Part shown: piece by piece, positions 38,027 through 47,940 of the stretch | Layout of the letters: each line of letters starts with the position of its first letter | Numbering within the stretch: the stretch's first letter is position 1 | From: DOZZ01 sp963792655 | GTDB lineage: Bacteria; Acidobacteriota; Terriglobia; Bryobacterales; Bryobacteraceae | Direction of reading: 5' to 3' | NCBI GenBank assembly: GCA_963792655.1 | Contig: CAWBWU010000001.1 | Coordinates: 682,001-746,000 of the forward strand | DNA length: 64,000 nucleotides | Position numbers and translations under genes: made by a program | Notes under the pieces: model-generated | What the model saw: only the letters and a program-made list of their open reading frames with translations | The model's database searches: none | What the model was told of the DNA's origin: nothing

Positions 38027-41000
38027 TTAGTTGACCTGGATGTTGACCGCGGGTGAAGCTACTCCGTTTACAGTCAGGATGACTGGCTGCAGTCCGGCCG
38101 TTATGTTTGCCGGAATGGTGAGGTTCACCTGGTATAAACCGGCAAACCCGGGTGCGAGGCCGCTGAATTGAACCAGGGCGTGCTGACCACCAACAGTGGC
38201 CGTAACTGGTAGCGTTGTGGCCGACAACGTCGTGCTCGAAGCGGGATAGCCGTCGAGCGGAGTGTTGTTCACCGGCCCTAACGCGTTCGCATACAGTTGT
38301 ACTAAGTGTCCGCGAGCAACCGGATTCGCTGAGCCGACTAACTTGTAGTTCTCATCGAGGGCCGCAGCGACTGTACTGCTGGCCGCAGTATCCGAATAAG
38401 TGAACAACGCCGGAGCCGCAACCAACACTGGAACAGTCATCACATTTCCGGCGGAAGGGTCGATCGTAACTTTGATCTTGGCCGATGTCGCGCCCGCGAG
38501 TTCCCAGGGCACCTGCACGTTTACCTGTCCGGGGCTGATGAAGTAGATACGGCCAGGCAGACTGATGCCGGGCGCATCGAAGCTGACAAAAACGCCGTCC
38601 AGCGAGAGCGGCAGAAAGGACTGCGTGTTGGAATCTGTAATGTCGGAGAGGCCAGTTCCAAACAGCGAGATAAAGCTGCCCGGAACGATTCCGGCGGTGG
38701 AGAAACTTGCCGAATCGGCAATGCCGCCGCTTGAAATGGCGGGCTGTGCGCGCGATGTATCGTTGAAGGGCAACGACTTGCTGCCGACGAGCGCCGTGAA
38801 TTTCTGGACGCAAGGGGCTGTGCAGGGCGTCGTGCCGAACGTGACATCACTGTATGCAAGGCCGAATTGATTGGTCGCGGTATCGGAGTTCTTCAGCGTT
38901 GCGGTGTCTCCGGCGGCCGCTGAAAACGTGACCGGCACGCCTTGCACGGGCAGACCGTAACGGTCGACAACGCGGAACTGTAACCCGTATTCCAGATCTT
39001 GACCCGCCGTGCCGACCTCACCGTTGCCCGAGTACAGAATGTAGTCATTCGGAGTATTGGTGCCGACGACATACAAAAACGGCACGTGCAGTGGCACCGC
39101 CCCGCCTGTGATCTCCAGATTGCCTTCGAAATCCCCAAAGCCCGGATTCATCCCGGTTAGCGACACCTTGACGACAGTGCTGCTGTTTGGCGCAATCGTG
39201 ACCTGCGTCTTGTCGACGGCCAGGGTTGTGGCGCTATCGTTCACCGTGCGGTTCACGGCAATCGAGAGGCTCACCGGCGCCGCGCTGAAATTGGTCAAGG
39301 TCAGGTTCTGTGAGAGGTTCTGCGCGCCCGCTGCGAGAGCGCCGAACGACAGCGTGGAAGGTTCGATCGTGACGTTCGTCAGCAGCGCAGCCCCGGCATC
39401 CAGGCGCCCCGCGCCCGTTTCGAGCACGCTGTAGTAAGTGCTCGCGGTGCCTACCTGGTTCCCGCTGAGACCCGACGGCCGCGCTGCGGTATTGACCAGT
39501 GCGGACTTCACCTGCAACGGCGAATAGTCGGGATGCTTCTGGATAACAAGCGCAGCAGCGCCTGCGACGAGCGGCGTCGAGAAGCTGGTGCCGTCGGCGA
39601 TTTCATACCCATCGGCAGAATACTCGCCCCCGTTGGGATCGTAGCTCTGCGTCGCCATATAGATCGAAACGCCAGGCGCTGTGATCTCGGGTTTCAGTCC
39701 GCCGCCGAGCGCGGGTCCTACTGAAGAGAAATAGGGAATCTGATCGGGCGTTGCGGTCTCTTCAAGCATGCCGGGCGGGATGGTTGCGGTCACGCCGGAG
39801 TTGCTCGCCAGGTACGTCCGCAGTGCGCTGCCATCGCTTCCGCCGATGCTGGCGGAGGGTATCGGCGCGTTCGCCAAGCCTCCGAGCGAAGTGGGAAACT
39901 CACCGGTGTTCACAACGATCATCCCGATTGCGCCGGCAGCAAACGCGTTTTGCGCTTTCACAGAGAAGTTGCACGTGCCGCGGGTTACCAACGCGATCGC
40001 GCCTTGCAGAAAATTCCCCGTGAGGGTAGAGCAGGCGAGCACATCACCGGCTTTGGACGCGTCCACGAGCGGTCCGGTCAAGTTACCGGCAGGCAACACG
40101 CTGTCGCCCATGTCCATTGAGATGTAGACAAGCGCTCCGGGTACGTTCGGGCCAGCAATCTTGATATCGGAGTTAAACACGTGAGAGTTGGTCACTGCGC
40201 CGACGGTGATGGCGTCTGTCGCCACGCCCGGGGAGCTGATGCTGCTCAGCGTCTGGATCCGGTTTGAGTTGAAGCCGCTTTCGCCTTCGTTCCCTGCTGC
40301 CACGACGACAACCATGCCGGCTTTGAGCGCGTTCTCAATCGCCGCCGATTCCAGATCGCAAGGAACACCCGGGTTGTTGCCACACGCCGCACCCGTATCA
40401 TTCGGGCCGGTCAGCGCACCGCCGCCGAGCGAAAGAACCGCGACATTCATATGGTCCCGAACGGAGGCATCCTCGATCGCGGGATCAATGGCGGAGGAAT
40501 CGGTAAAGCCGTTGATTTCGTCCGAGCCGAAGATCTTGTAATTGCCCAGGAAAGCGCGCGGCGCGACGCCAATAATGGAGGCCAGCGGAGCCTGGGTCCT
40601 CTCGCCCGCCGCGGCCGAAGCCAGGGAGGTTCCGTGCCCGGCTAAGTCACGGGCGGAGGCATCATCGGGGCGCGAATTGACTGAGGGATCGTCACCGGTT
40701 CCGGCGCCGAGCTGGTTCACATAGCTTCGCGCGACGATCACCTTATTCGAAGTGAACATGCAATTTGTCGGTTGCGGGCACACGGGAAAGCCGGGCGGCG
40801 GGACGAGCGTGGCGTCTTGAAACGCCGGGTGCATGTTATCGATTCCGGTATCGAGAATCGCGATTCTTACGCCTAGCCCCGCGTTGCTCTCGCCCCCGAG
40901 CAGTCCCCATGCGGCCGGTGCATTTACGAGCTCGCGTGGCGCGATTCAGCTTGCGCATGTAACGGCGCACCGGAACGACTCCCTTTACACCCGGAAGGCT

Positions 41001-41288
41001 CCTCAGCTCGGCGACTTGTTCCGGCGTTGCGATCACAAAGACGGCGTTCAGCAGGTGTTGCATGGAAGCCGTGACGGTGAAACGCCGGGCCGCGAGCTCG
41101 CTTCGAAGCGCGGTCTGTTTCGCAGCGATGGTCTGCTGCCTGCCCGCTGAAACGAGGCTTTGCGCCTGAGGACGAACACCCTGGATATAGGTCTCGGCTA
41201 CCGGCGCATCCTCAAGGATGAGTGCGTACTTGTTAGAGCCGGCAAGAAGGGAGGCAGTACAAAGAATTAGGAGTAAAAGAAGACGCAT
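38027..41288 (-). CDS. Secreted subtilisin-like serine protease with TIGR03437 domain, frameshifted paralogue
   Basis: About 1086 residues if one extra base near 40931-40936 is removed. A signal peptide (LLLLLILCTASLLAG) and an I9 propeptide with the same plan as its neighbour are followed by IAILDTGID, DLAGHGTSLAS, VAAGNEGE and DGTSFSTPLVAG (Asp/His/Asn/Ser). Then come the PA insert, Ig-like modules and TIGR03437 (GIVPGSFISLFGTGLSD, PGQVNVQVPWELAG). The two proteins align throughout, so this is a tandem duplication that has diverged widely. The ATG at 41288 (MRLLLLL) starts the signal peptide. Confidence 0.9.
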
Positions 41289-41375
41289 GGAAGTAAGACG
41301 GTGGGAGGTAGGTTGAAACTCTCTCGTAGTATCTTGCAACAGATCGGCCCACGAAATGGGATATTTTTCACAATT

Positions 41376-42356
41376 TTACCCACCCAAGGCTTTCCAGATC
41401 GTCACGATTACTGCGTGGGTCACCATGCTGGCCCGCACGGATCCGGCTGCACGGTACGCTAAGCCATAGAAAACACCCGCTAAACCCGCTACACAGACCA
41501 TCTTCCAATTCGGAAATTTGCGAGCGTAAGTGAGGTGAGCGAGTCCGAAAAGAGCCGCAGTTACGGCGATTGATGCCGCGGGGTGAGTCAGCCGCTGCAG
41601 CAGGTTCTGCAATACGCCGCGAAAAAAGAACTCTTCCGAGAAAGCCACGACGCAATAAACACCGGCGAGAGTCGCGGCAATGCGCAGCCAATTCGGGGCA
41701 GGGGCGGGCAGGTGGATCAAGCCCAGAAACCAGGCAGCCGGCAGCCCAACCACGCAAAAAAGAATTGCGTACAGCAGTCCCGCGCGCAACTCGCGTTTTT
41801 GCCAAACGAACCCGAGCTTGACTCCATCGAGGCCGCGTACACATAGAACGGAGAACACGGCAGTATGGACCAAAGCGATGTGTCCTAAAATTTCCAAACG
41901 AACCCAGGACAAGGGGGACGGGTACCACGAGCGAAGCACTCCGGACAGAATGGCTGCCGCCAGTAGCGCGAGCAGCGTCAGGTCGGCGATAAGCCGATGA
42001 GGCCACACCACATACCAGAACGCCACGAGCGTGAACATGCCCGCCACGAGCGCGAGATTGAGCGCGTTCAACTCGCCGGTGAAGGTGCTGTAAACCAGGT
42101 ACGGGAGCAGCCCGGAACCCGCGATGGCTGCCGCGAGCCAGGGCTTGGGCCAGCGTGCGACGCGGTCTCGCACGGATTCCATTCCACTCGCCAGATAAAA
42201 TGGGTACTCAATGAGGAAGGCAGCCGCGAGCGGAAGCGCGATCCAGAGCGGCACGTTTTTTGCGCGTGCGTACTCCCAGGCCGCTGCGGACAACACGATC
42301 CAGCCGGCACCCAGAGCCCACCAGAAGCTCCTGAGCGGCGGCTGCATCGGCTTCAT
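41376..42356 (-). CDS. CPBP-family intramembrane glutamic endopeptidase (type II CAAX-like)
   Basis: About 326 residues with eight or more transmembrane helices. The CPBP/Abi motifs are in the last third: SEEFFFRGVLQNLL (Glu-Glu-x3-Arg), LFGLAHLTYA (His) and MVTHAVIVT (His), the catalytic residues of Rce1-like membrane proteases. Bacterial members process or protect against peptides and bacteriocins, or are of unknown target. The ATG at 42356 (MKPMQPPLRS) is chosen because an upstream in-frame start would run far into the opposite gene. Confidence 0.88.
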   Translation of the reverse strand: MKPMQPPLRSFWWALGAGWIVLSAAAWEYARAKNVPLWIALPLAAAFLIEYPFYLASGMESVRDRVARWPKPWLAAAIAGSGLLPYLVYSTFTGELNALNLALVAGMFTLVAFWYVVWPHRLIADLTLLALLAAAILSGVLRSWYPSPLSWVRLEILGHIALVHTAVFSVLCVRGLDGVKLGFVWQKRELRAGLLYAILFCVVGLPAAWFLGLIHLPAPAPNWLRIAATLAGVYCVVAFSEEFFFRGVLQNLLQRLTHPAASIAVTAALFGLAHLTYARKFPNWKMVCVAGLAGVFYGLAYRAAGSVRASMVTHAVIVTIWKALGG

Positions 42357-43065
42357 CGTAACATTCGCTTTTTGCGTATCTTCGCTCGGCGCGGTCGAAG
42401 CACCGCCGGGTCTGGTACGCAAGATTGCGCACCGCGAGAGTGAGACTGCCGCGGAGCGAAGTCATTATGCCTTCCGGCAATCGGTGCGCGTGACGGAGAT
42501 GACCAGTCACGGCGCAAACGCAGGAGAGTACCGCGAGGTGCGTGAAGTGATCTTCTCGCCGGATCACGAGCGCAGCGAACGTTTTATCGGGCAGCCACTG
42601 AACACACTCAAGAATTTGCGCATGACTGACGAGGACTTCGCCGACATCCGCAACATCCAGCCCTTCGTCTTGACCGAACAGCTACTGCCGCTGTACGAGA
42701 CAAAGTTTCGCGGCGATGAAAAGGTGGAAGACATCGATTGCTGGGTGTTGCAAGTACGGCCGCGGCAGATTCTGCAGAATCAGCGCCTGTTCGATGGCTT
42801 GCTCTGGGCCAGCAAAGAAGACTACTCGATTGTGAAGAGCGAGGGCCAGGCAGTGCCGCAGGTGATCACCGCCAAATCCGAAAACCTGTTCCCGCGCTTC
42901 ACGACCATTCGCCGTCCGGTACGCGAGGGCTGGTGGTTTCCGGTGGAGACATACGGAGATGACACGCTGCCGTTCCGCACGGGCCCGCTGCGCATCCGGC
43001 TGGTGATCCGTTTCACCGGCTACCAGAAGTTCGGCGCGGACACGTCGATCACTTTCGAGAAGTAG
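42211..43065 (+). CDS. Conserved secreted protein of unknown function (LolA-like?), start uncertain
   Basis: The reliable part starts near 42345 with a signal-like stretch (IVTFAFCVSSLGAVEA) and runs to 43065 (about 240 residues). It contains EVIFSPDHERSERFIG, CWVLQVRPRQ, DGLLWASKEDYSIVKSEG and GYQKFGAD, a beta-rich fold resembling outer-membrane lipoprotein-sorting domains (impression). No ATG, GTG or TTG lies just before the signal. The first in-frame ATG is at 42211, which would overlap the opposite CPBP gene by about 145 bases, so a small sequence error near the start is possible. The end overlaps the FG-GAP gene by 17 bases. Confidence 0.65.
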   Translation: MRKAAASGSAIQSGTFFARAYSQAAADNTIQPAPRAHQKLLSGGCIGFIVTFAFCVSSLGAVEAPPGLVRKIAHRESETAAERSHYAFRQSVRVTEMTSHGANAGEYREVREVIFSPDHERSERFIGQPLNTLKNLRMTDEDFADIRNIQPFVLTEQLLPLYETKFRGDEKVEDIDCWVLQVRPRQILQNQRLFDGLLWASKEDYSIVKSEGQAVPQVITAKSENLFPRFTTIRRPVREGWWFPVETYGDDTLPFRTGPLRIRLVIRFTGYQKFGADTSITFEK

Positions 43066-44194
43066 TGCCGGTTAAGTTCTCGAACCAGTAGAGCCCGCTC
43101 TTGCCGGCGACGGCGAAGTCGAGGTAGCGGTCGCGGTTCAGGTCGGCGACAGCGATCTGCATGCCGCTGCCGGTGCGCGTGCTGTAGTCGATCACGTGTT
43201 TGACCCATTCCACCTGCCCGTTGCCGGTGCGCACGTACTCGTACCAGTAGATGCCGAGCGGTTCTTTCTCACCGGGGTCGCGGCCATTGTGCGCCATGAA
43301 GCGTTTGCCGGTAAGGATGTCGAGCTTGCCGTCGCCGTTCAAATCCACCAGCGTCATGGCGTGCGCCTGCGACCAGCTATCGTCGATCACGTGCTTGGTC
43401 CAGGTGTTGTTCGGGCCCTGCTCCATCCAGAACACACCGTAGTTGTGCGCCATGCCGGTGACCAGATCGGGCTTGCCGTCTCCGTTCACATCGAGTACGT
43501 GGATGAAGCCGGTGCCGTCGAGATCGAAATCGGGGTGCCACTTCCATTCACCTTTGCGTGGATCGGGCGGCGCTTCGAACCAGCCTTTGGGCGTGATGAT
43601 GTCGTTGCGTCCATCGCCATTCACGTCGCCCACGCCTATGCCGTGGCCGTAGCTATGCGGGCTGACTACGTGCGCGACAAAGTCGCCGTTCTGAATTTCG
43701 TACCAGGTGAGGGGATCGTCCTTGCCGCCGAACTGCGGAATAACCTGGCGCTTCTTGCCATCGTTGAGCAGATCGACGGCAAAGCAGAACTCCACGTTGT
43801 GGCCGGTGGCCATGACGTGTTCCTTCCACTCGCCCTGGCCATTCGACGGCTGCTCGTTCCACCAGAGCTTCTTTGAGAACCACGCGCAATCGACGATATC
43901 GGTCTTGCCATCGCCATTCACATCCATCGGCAGGATGCTGAAGCTGTCGACGTAGTTGTTGATGTAAGGCAACGAACGGAAGTGGTGCTTGGTCTGGAAC
44001 GATGGGCCTTCATACCAGTCCTCGCCGGACATGATGTCGAGCTTGCCATCGCCGTTGACGTCAAAGATCGCGCAGCTTTCGGCGGCGCCGATATCGATCT
44101 CATGCTTGAGGAAGCGGATGTCGGCGGGACGCGTGATGGTGAACGCAGCGCCCGCGGCGAAGAGCAGGCCGATGGCGGCCAGGCGTTTTGACAT
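43049..44194 (-). CDS. FG-GAP/VCBS repeat protein
   Basis: About 381 residues with a signal peptide (LAAIGLLFAAGAAFT). At least seven copies of the Ca-binding D-x-N-G-D-G-K-x-D-[IL] loop occur (FDVNGDGKLDIMSG, MDVNGDGKTDIVD, GDVNGDGRNDIIT, LDVNGDGKPDLVTG, VDLNGDGKLDILTG, ADLNRDRYLDFAV), giving an integrin-alpha-like beta-propeller. Likely surface or periplasmic; common in Acidobacteria and Planctomycetes. The ATG at 44194 begins the signal peptide; the longer frame to 44332 is not supported. Confidence 0.9.
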   Translation of the reverse strand: MSKRLAAIGLLFAAGAAFTITRPADIRFLKHEIDIGAAESCAIFDVNGDGKLDIMSGEDWYEGPSFQTKHHFRSLPYINNYVDSFSILPMDVNGDGKTDIVDCAWFSKKLWWNEQPSNGQGEWKEHVMATGHNVEFCFAVDLLNDGKKRQVIPQFGGKDDPLTWYEIQNGDFVAHVVSPHSYGHGIGVGDVNGDGRNDIITPKGWFEAPPDPRKGEWKWHPDFDLDGTGFIHVLDVNGDGKPDLVTGMAHNYGVFWMEQGPNNTWTKHVIDDSWSQAHAMTLVDLNGDGKLDILTGKRFMAHNGRDPGEKEPLGIYWYEYVRTGNGQVEWVKHVIDYSTRTGSGMQIAVADLNRDRYLDFAVAGKSGLYWFENLTGTTSRK

Positions 44195-44207
44195 GTGGAC
44201 GATTCTA

Positions 44208-44257
44208 TCTGAGCGCGATCGAAGCGAAAATCCGCTCCCTTCAGTCGCGGCTCTGAC
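44208..44257 (-). repeat. Palindromic intergenic repeat, family 1, copy C (partial)
   Basis: Read on the minus strand, TCAGAGCCGCGACTGAAGGG followed by AGCGGAT matches about 24 of 27 positions of the left part of copy B (TCAGAGGCGCGACGAAAGGG, then AGCGCAT). A weak opposite arm (TCTGAGCGCG) is present. It lies between the FG-GAP gene and the DUF5009 gene. Confidence 0.5.
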
Positions 44258-44339
44258 GGAGTCGCAAAAAACCGGCTGCGATATGGGTGCCTCGAGAGTC
44301 CAGCAATTAGTCCGAACGCCGCCGGGGAACACTCGTGAG

Positions 44340-45557
44340 CTAGATCCGCAAAAAGATCTTACGCCGGTACATCCAAAACAAAAGCAGCCAGTACATACTC
44401 AGCACCACAATACCCAGCAACAACGTTTCAATCGCCGGCCCGAACATACCGAGCGCGTGTGCTCCGAAGTGGATGCGGAACGAACTCAGAATGAAGTCTT
44501 CGAGCAGGTGCGCTATCAGGTAGGCCGCGATGGAGTTGACGCCGATCACCACCAGCGGGAATGCCCACCGGCGCCAGCCGCGCACTTCGATAATCCAGTT
44601 GAAGGCCGCGAGGAAGAGGAAGCAAATGCCGCCGCTGAAGAGTGTCCAACCCGGCGTCCAGATGCGTTTGACGATGGGCGCGACGCCGGCGAAATGCAGC
44701 GCGAGTCCCGCGGCGGCGAGCGCAAGGCCGTAGAGCGCAAAACGTTTCACTGCGCTTGCCGGTGGCATGCTCTTCAACCAGCGGCCGGCGATCAGGCCGA
44801 GGATCATGGTGCCGAGCGTCGGAATGAAGCTCAGCGTCAGATACCCGCCGCCGTTGTACACGAACGGCTTGGTGCGAGGGAACAGGTTGAGGAACCACTG
44901 GTCGAAGGCATTGCCGAAGTTGGCGTTCTTGTTCCAATGGGCTGCGAAGCCAGTGAACTGATGCTGCCACTGGTTAGGCACACCAACCGTCGTCCAATCG
45001 AAGCCGGGACCTGGCACAGGGTACAGCGCCCACGCGGCCCAGTAAGCGACCAGGATCGCGGCGAACGCAGTCCATTGCCAGCGCACGCTGCGAAATCCAA
45101 GCAGGAACAGAAATGGATAGCCGAGGCCGATCTGCGTCAGCGTGTCTTCAAACGTGAAGTAAGTTTGCGTGCTGTGCATGGAGCGCAGAAAAATGCCGAG
45201 TGCGATCAGCAGAAATGAGCGCCACAGCGCGTGCGCGAACATGGTTCCGAAGCGGCCGCCCAGCTGCATGCGCCGCGCAATGGAGTAAGGCAGCGCGACG
45301 CCGACGAGAAACGAAAACGACGGCTGGATCATGTCATGCAGCGAGCACCCGGCCCATTCGACATGCGTCTGGTTATAGGCCAGCACGCTCCAGAACCAGT
45401 TGCCCGGATACGCCGCCGCCACGTGCGCGAGTTGCAGCACTTCGGCCATCATCAACAGCATGACGAACCCGCGATAGGCGTCAACGGCGATGTTGCGCGT
45501 GGTTGCCGGCAGTGTGGCGCGTTCGGTTTGCGACGGGGAAACCGCAGTCTCGATCAT
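44340..45557 (-). CDS. DUF5009/heparan-alpha-glucosaminide acetyltransferase-like membrane protein
   Basis: A 405-residue polytopic membrane protein (about ten helices). The N-terminus IAVDAYRGFVMLLMMAEVL is the R-G-hydrophobic start of the HGSNAT/DUF1624/DUF5009 acyltransferase clan, followed by HDMIQPSFSFLVGVALPYS. Members with this layout may move acyl groups across the membrane onto sugars; activity here is unproven. The ATG at 45557 fits. A related but distinct protein is encoded at 46.6 kb. Confidence 0.85.
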   Translation of the reverse strand: MIETAVSPSQTERATLPATTRNIAVDAYRGFVMLLMMAEVLQLAHVAAAYPGNWFWSVLAYNQTHVEWAGCSLHDMIQPSFSFLVGVALPYSIARRMQLGGRFGTMFAHALWRSFLLIALGIFLRSMHSTQTYFTFEDTLTQIGLGYPFLFLLGFRSVRWQWTAFAAILVAYWAAWALYPVPGPGFDWTTVGVPNQWQHQFTGFAAHWNKNANFGNAFDQWFLNLFPRTKPFVYNGGGYLTLSFIPTLGTMILGLIAGRWLKSMPPASAVKRFALYGLALAAAGLALHFAGVAPIVKRIWTPGWTLFSGGICFLFLAAFNWIIEVRGWRRWAFPLVVIGVNSIAAYLIAHLLEDFILSSFRIHFGAHALGMFGPAIETLLLGIVVLSMYWLLLFWMYRRKIFLRI

Positions 45558-45640
45558 GGCCCGGAATTATGTCACGAAAGCGGGAAGGTTTGCGCGGGGT
45601 GCATCCGTCATCGTGTCTTGCAATATATACTGGCGGCACC

Positions 45641-46582
45641 ATGCTACGCGCTAGCCTTGTCCTCTCACTTTTCTGTGCGGCATCCGGAATGTTGTCCGCG
45701 CAAGAGCCTGCGGCTTCGCCCGAGGAGCAGCGGTTTCGCGAGATGATGCGCGACCCGGTGAAACGCGCGGCAATGATGCGTGAACATTTCCCGGATCCCG
45801 TCTTTGACAAGACCGCGCCGGAGCTTCCGGCCGGATTCAAGCCCGGTGGCGTTCTCATCTTTTCGAAGACCAACGGGTTCCGTGACTCACCCGCTATCAA
45901 AGCTTCAAACGCAGCGTTAGCCGCAATCGCACAGCGGCGGGGCTGGCCCTATTTTCAGACTGAGAACGGCGCGGTGATGAACCCGCGTCAGCTTGGCCAG
46001 TTCAAGCTTGTGGTCTGGAACAATACGAGCGGAGACACACTCACCGACGACCAGAAGGCCGCGTTCCGCGCCTGGGTGGAAAACGGCGGATCGGTCGTCG
46101 GAATCCACGGGGCAGGCGGCGACCCGCTTCCGACATCGAATCCGATGTTCGCCGCGCCACGCTCTGCCTCCGCCTGGGGATGGTACGTGGACACGTTGCT
46201 GGGCGCGCAGTTCGTCATGCACTCGCCGATCATGCCGGGGACGATTCACATTGAAGATCAGCAAAGCCCTATCACCAAAGGGCTGCCCGAAACGTGGAAA
46301 CGCTCCGATGAGTGGTATGCGTTTCAGACGAACCCCCGCGCGACGCCCGGCTTCCACATCCTGGCAACGGTTGACGAAAAGAGCTACACGCCAGGGAAAG
46401 CCACAATGGGATCGGACCACCCGCTCATCTGGTGGCACTGCGTTGGCCAGGGGCACGTGCTCTATTCGGCCCTGGGCCATGCTGCCGAATATTATTCGGA
46501 GCCGCCGATGCTCCAGCTTCTTGAGAACTCCATGGCGTGGGGTTTGGACCAGAGCGGGAAGGCTTGTTCAGCGGGGAAGTAG
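45641..46582 (+). CDS. ThuA domain-containing secreted protein
   Basis: About 313 residues with a signal peptide (LVLSLFCAASGMLSA). The ThuA (trehalose-utilization, glutamine-amidotransferase-like) domain occupies about 65-300: VLIFSKTNGFRDSPAIKASN, VVWNNTSGDTLTDDQ, GGSVVGIHGAGGD and HPLIWWHCVGQGHVLYSALGH. ThuA-like proteins are tied to sugar metabolism; many acidobacterial ones are exported. The catalytic class is unproven. The ATG at 45641 starts the signal peptide; upstream in-frame codons are unconvincing. Confidence 0.9.
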   Translation: MLRASLVLSLFCAASGMLSAQEPAASPEEQRFREMMRDPVKRAAMMREHFPDPVFDKTAPELPAGFKPGGVLIFSKTNGFRDSPAIKASNAALAAIAQRRGWPYFQTENGAVMNPRQLGQFKLVVWNNTSGDTLTDDQKAAFRAWVENGGSVVGIHGAGGDPLPTSNPMFAAPRSASAWGWYVDTLLGAQFVMHSPIMPGTIHIEDQQSPITKGLPETWKRSDEWYAFQTNPRATPGFHILATVDEKSYTPGKATMGSDHPLIWWHCVGQGHVLYSALGHAAEYYSEPPMLQLLENSMAWGLDQSGKACSAGK

Positions 46583-46623
46583 CTATCAGCAAAGCTTGAA
46601 GTGCGCCGGGATATCATAATTTT

Positions 46624-47817
46624 CTGCGCACTCGCCTGACCTCTGTCGATGCTCTTCGCGGACTAATTATGATCGTGATGGCGCTCGATCATACGCGCGA
46701 CTTCATCCACCACGATGCGATGTTGTTTGCGCCCACAGATCTGTCGAAGACCAACGCCATCTTGTTCTTCACGCGGTGGATCACACATTTCTGCGCGCCG
46801 GTATTCATGTTCACCGCGGGCATGGGCGCGTATTTCTGGAAGCAGCGCGGGCGCACGACCGGTGAGCTGTCGCGGTATCTGTTAACGCGCGGGCTCTGGC
46901 TCATTTTTCTGGAGCTGGTGGTGATGAGGCTCGCGTACTACTTCACTCTGTCGCTGCAGTATCCGGTGCTGTTGTTAGTGTTGTGGTCGCTCGGTGCGTG
47001 TATGGTGGCGCTGTCCATACTCGTATATCTCCCGCGGCGTGTGCTTGCCGCATTGAGCCTCGCTGTGATCGTATTGCACAATCTGCTTGACCCGATTCAG
47101 GCGAAACAGTTCGGTGCTGCCGCGCCGCTGTGGAATGTGCTGCATCAAGTGGGCGCATTTCCGGTGGCGGGAGTTCTGGTGGTCGTGGCGTATCCACTGC
47201 TCTCCTGGATTGCGTTGATAGCGGCCGGCTATTGTTTTGCGCCTGTCCTTCAGATGGAGCCGGCAGCACGGAGTAAGATTCTGCTGCGCGTCGGCGGCGC
47301 CTGCGTCGCTGGTTTTCTTCTACTCCGCGCGATGAATGTGTATGGTGACCTGCAACCCTGGTCGTCGCAGCACGACGCCATGTTCACGATACTGTCGTTT
47401 TTCAACGTCACGAAACAGCCACCCTCGCTGGACTTTCTGTTGATGACGCTCGGCCCCGCGCTTCTCCTGCTGGCGCTTCTTGATAGGAAGCAGCTTGCAG
47501 CGAGCAATCCCCTGGTAGTGTTGGGGCGCGTGCCGCTGTTCTTCTTCGTGACTCACTTCTTCGCGATTCACCTGGTTGAAGTTGTCATGGCCCTGATCCG
47601 CTATGGCCGCGCGGCGATACCACTGATGTTCGTGCCCCCACCTTCCCTCGGCGGCTCGGCTGAGCTGTTCCCGAAAGATTTCGGATATCCGCTGTGGGTG
47701 GCTTACCTGGTGTGGATAGTTCGTTGTAATCGCGCTTACCCGGTTTGCCGGTGGTACGCCGGAGTCAAAGCGGGCGAGAGTAGAGTGGGCGCGCGACGGG
47801 CGCTGAGCTACTTATAA
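46624..47817 (+). CDS. DUF1624/acyltransferase-3-like membrane protein, start uncertain
   Basis: About 397 residues. LTSVDALRGLIMIVMALDHT followed by RDFIHHDAM is the DUF1624 signature, then about ten transmembrane helices. The conserved start lies upstream of the first ATG (46669), and in frame only a CTG at 46624 is available before a stop at about 46594. A lost start through a small sequence error is likely. The family belongs to the same clan as the DUF5009 protein and is often annotated as heparan-alpha-glucosaminide N-acetyltransferase-like. Substrate unknown. Confidence 0.82.
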   Translation: MRTRLTSVDALRGLIMIVMALDHTRDFIHHDAMLFAPTDLSKTNAILFFTRWITHFCAPVFMFTAGMGAYFWKQRGRTTGELSRYLLTRGLWLIFLELVVMRLAYYFTLSLQYPVLLLVLWSLGACMVALSILVYLPRRVLAALSLAVIVLHNLLDPIQAKQFGAAAPLWNVLHQVGAFPVAGVLVVVAYPLLSWIALIAAGYCFAPVLQMEPAARSKILLRVGGACVAGFLLLRAMNVYGDLQPWSSQHDAMFTILSFFNVTKQPPSLDFLLMTLGPALLLLALLDRKQLAASNPLVVLGRVPLFFFVTHFFAIHLVEVVMALIRYGRAAIPLMFVPPPSLGGSAELFPKDFGYPLWVAYLVWIVRCNRAYPVCRWYAGVKAGESRVGARRALSYL

Positions 47818-47940
47818 CCGCTCAGCTTACTTAGTCGTTTTTACAAGTCTTTTACACCCGGTAAACAAGAACCGTCCCGCCAACCGATAGGCTACTCGTG
47901 TGTCAGGCCGAGCCACTTTCATAACCCAAGGATGAAAACG

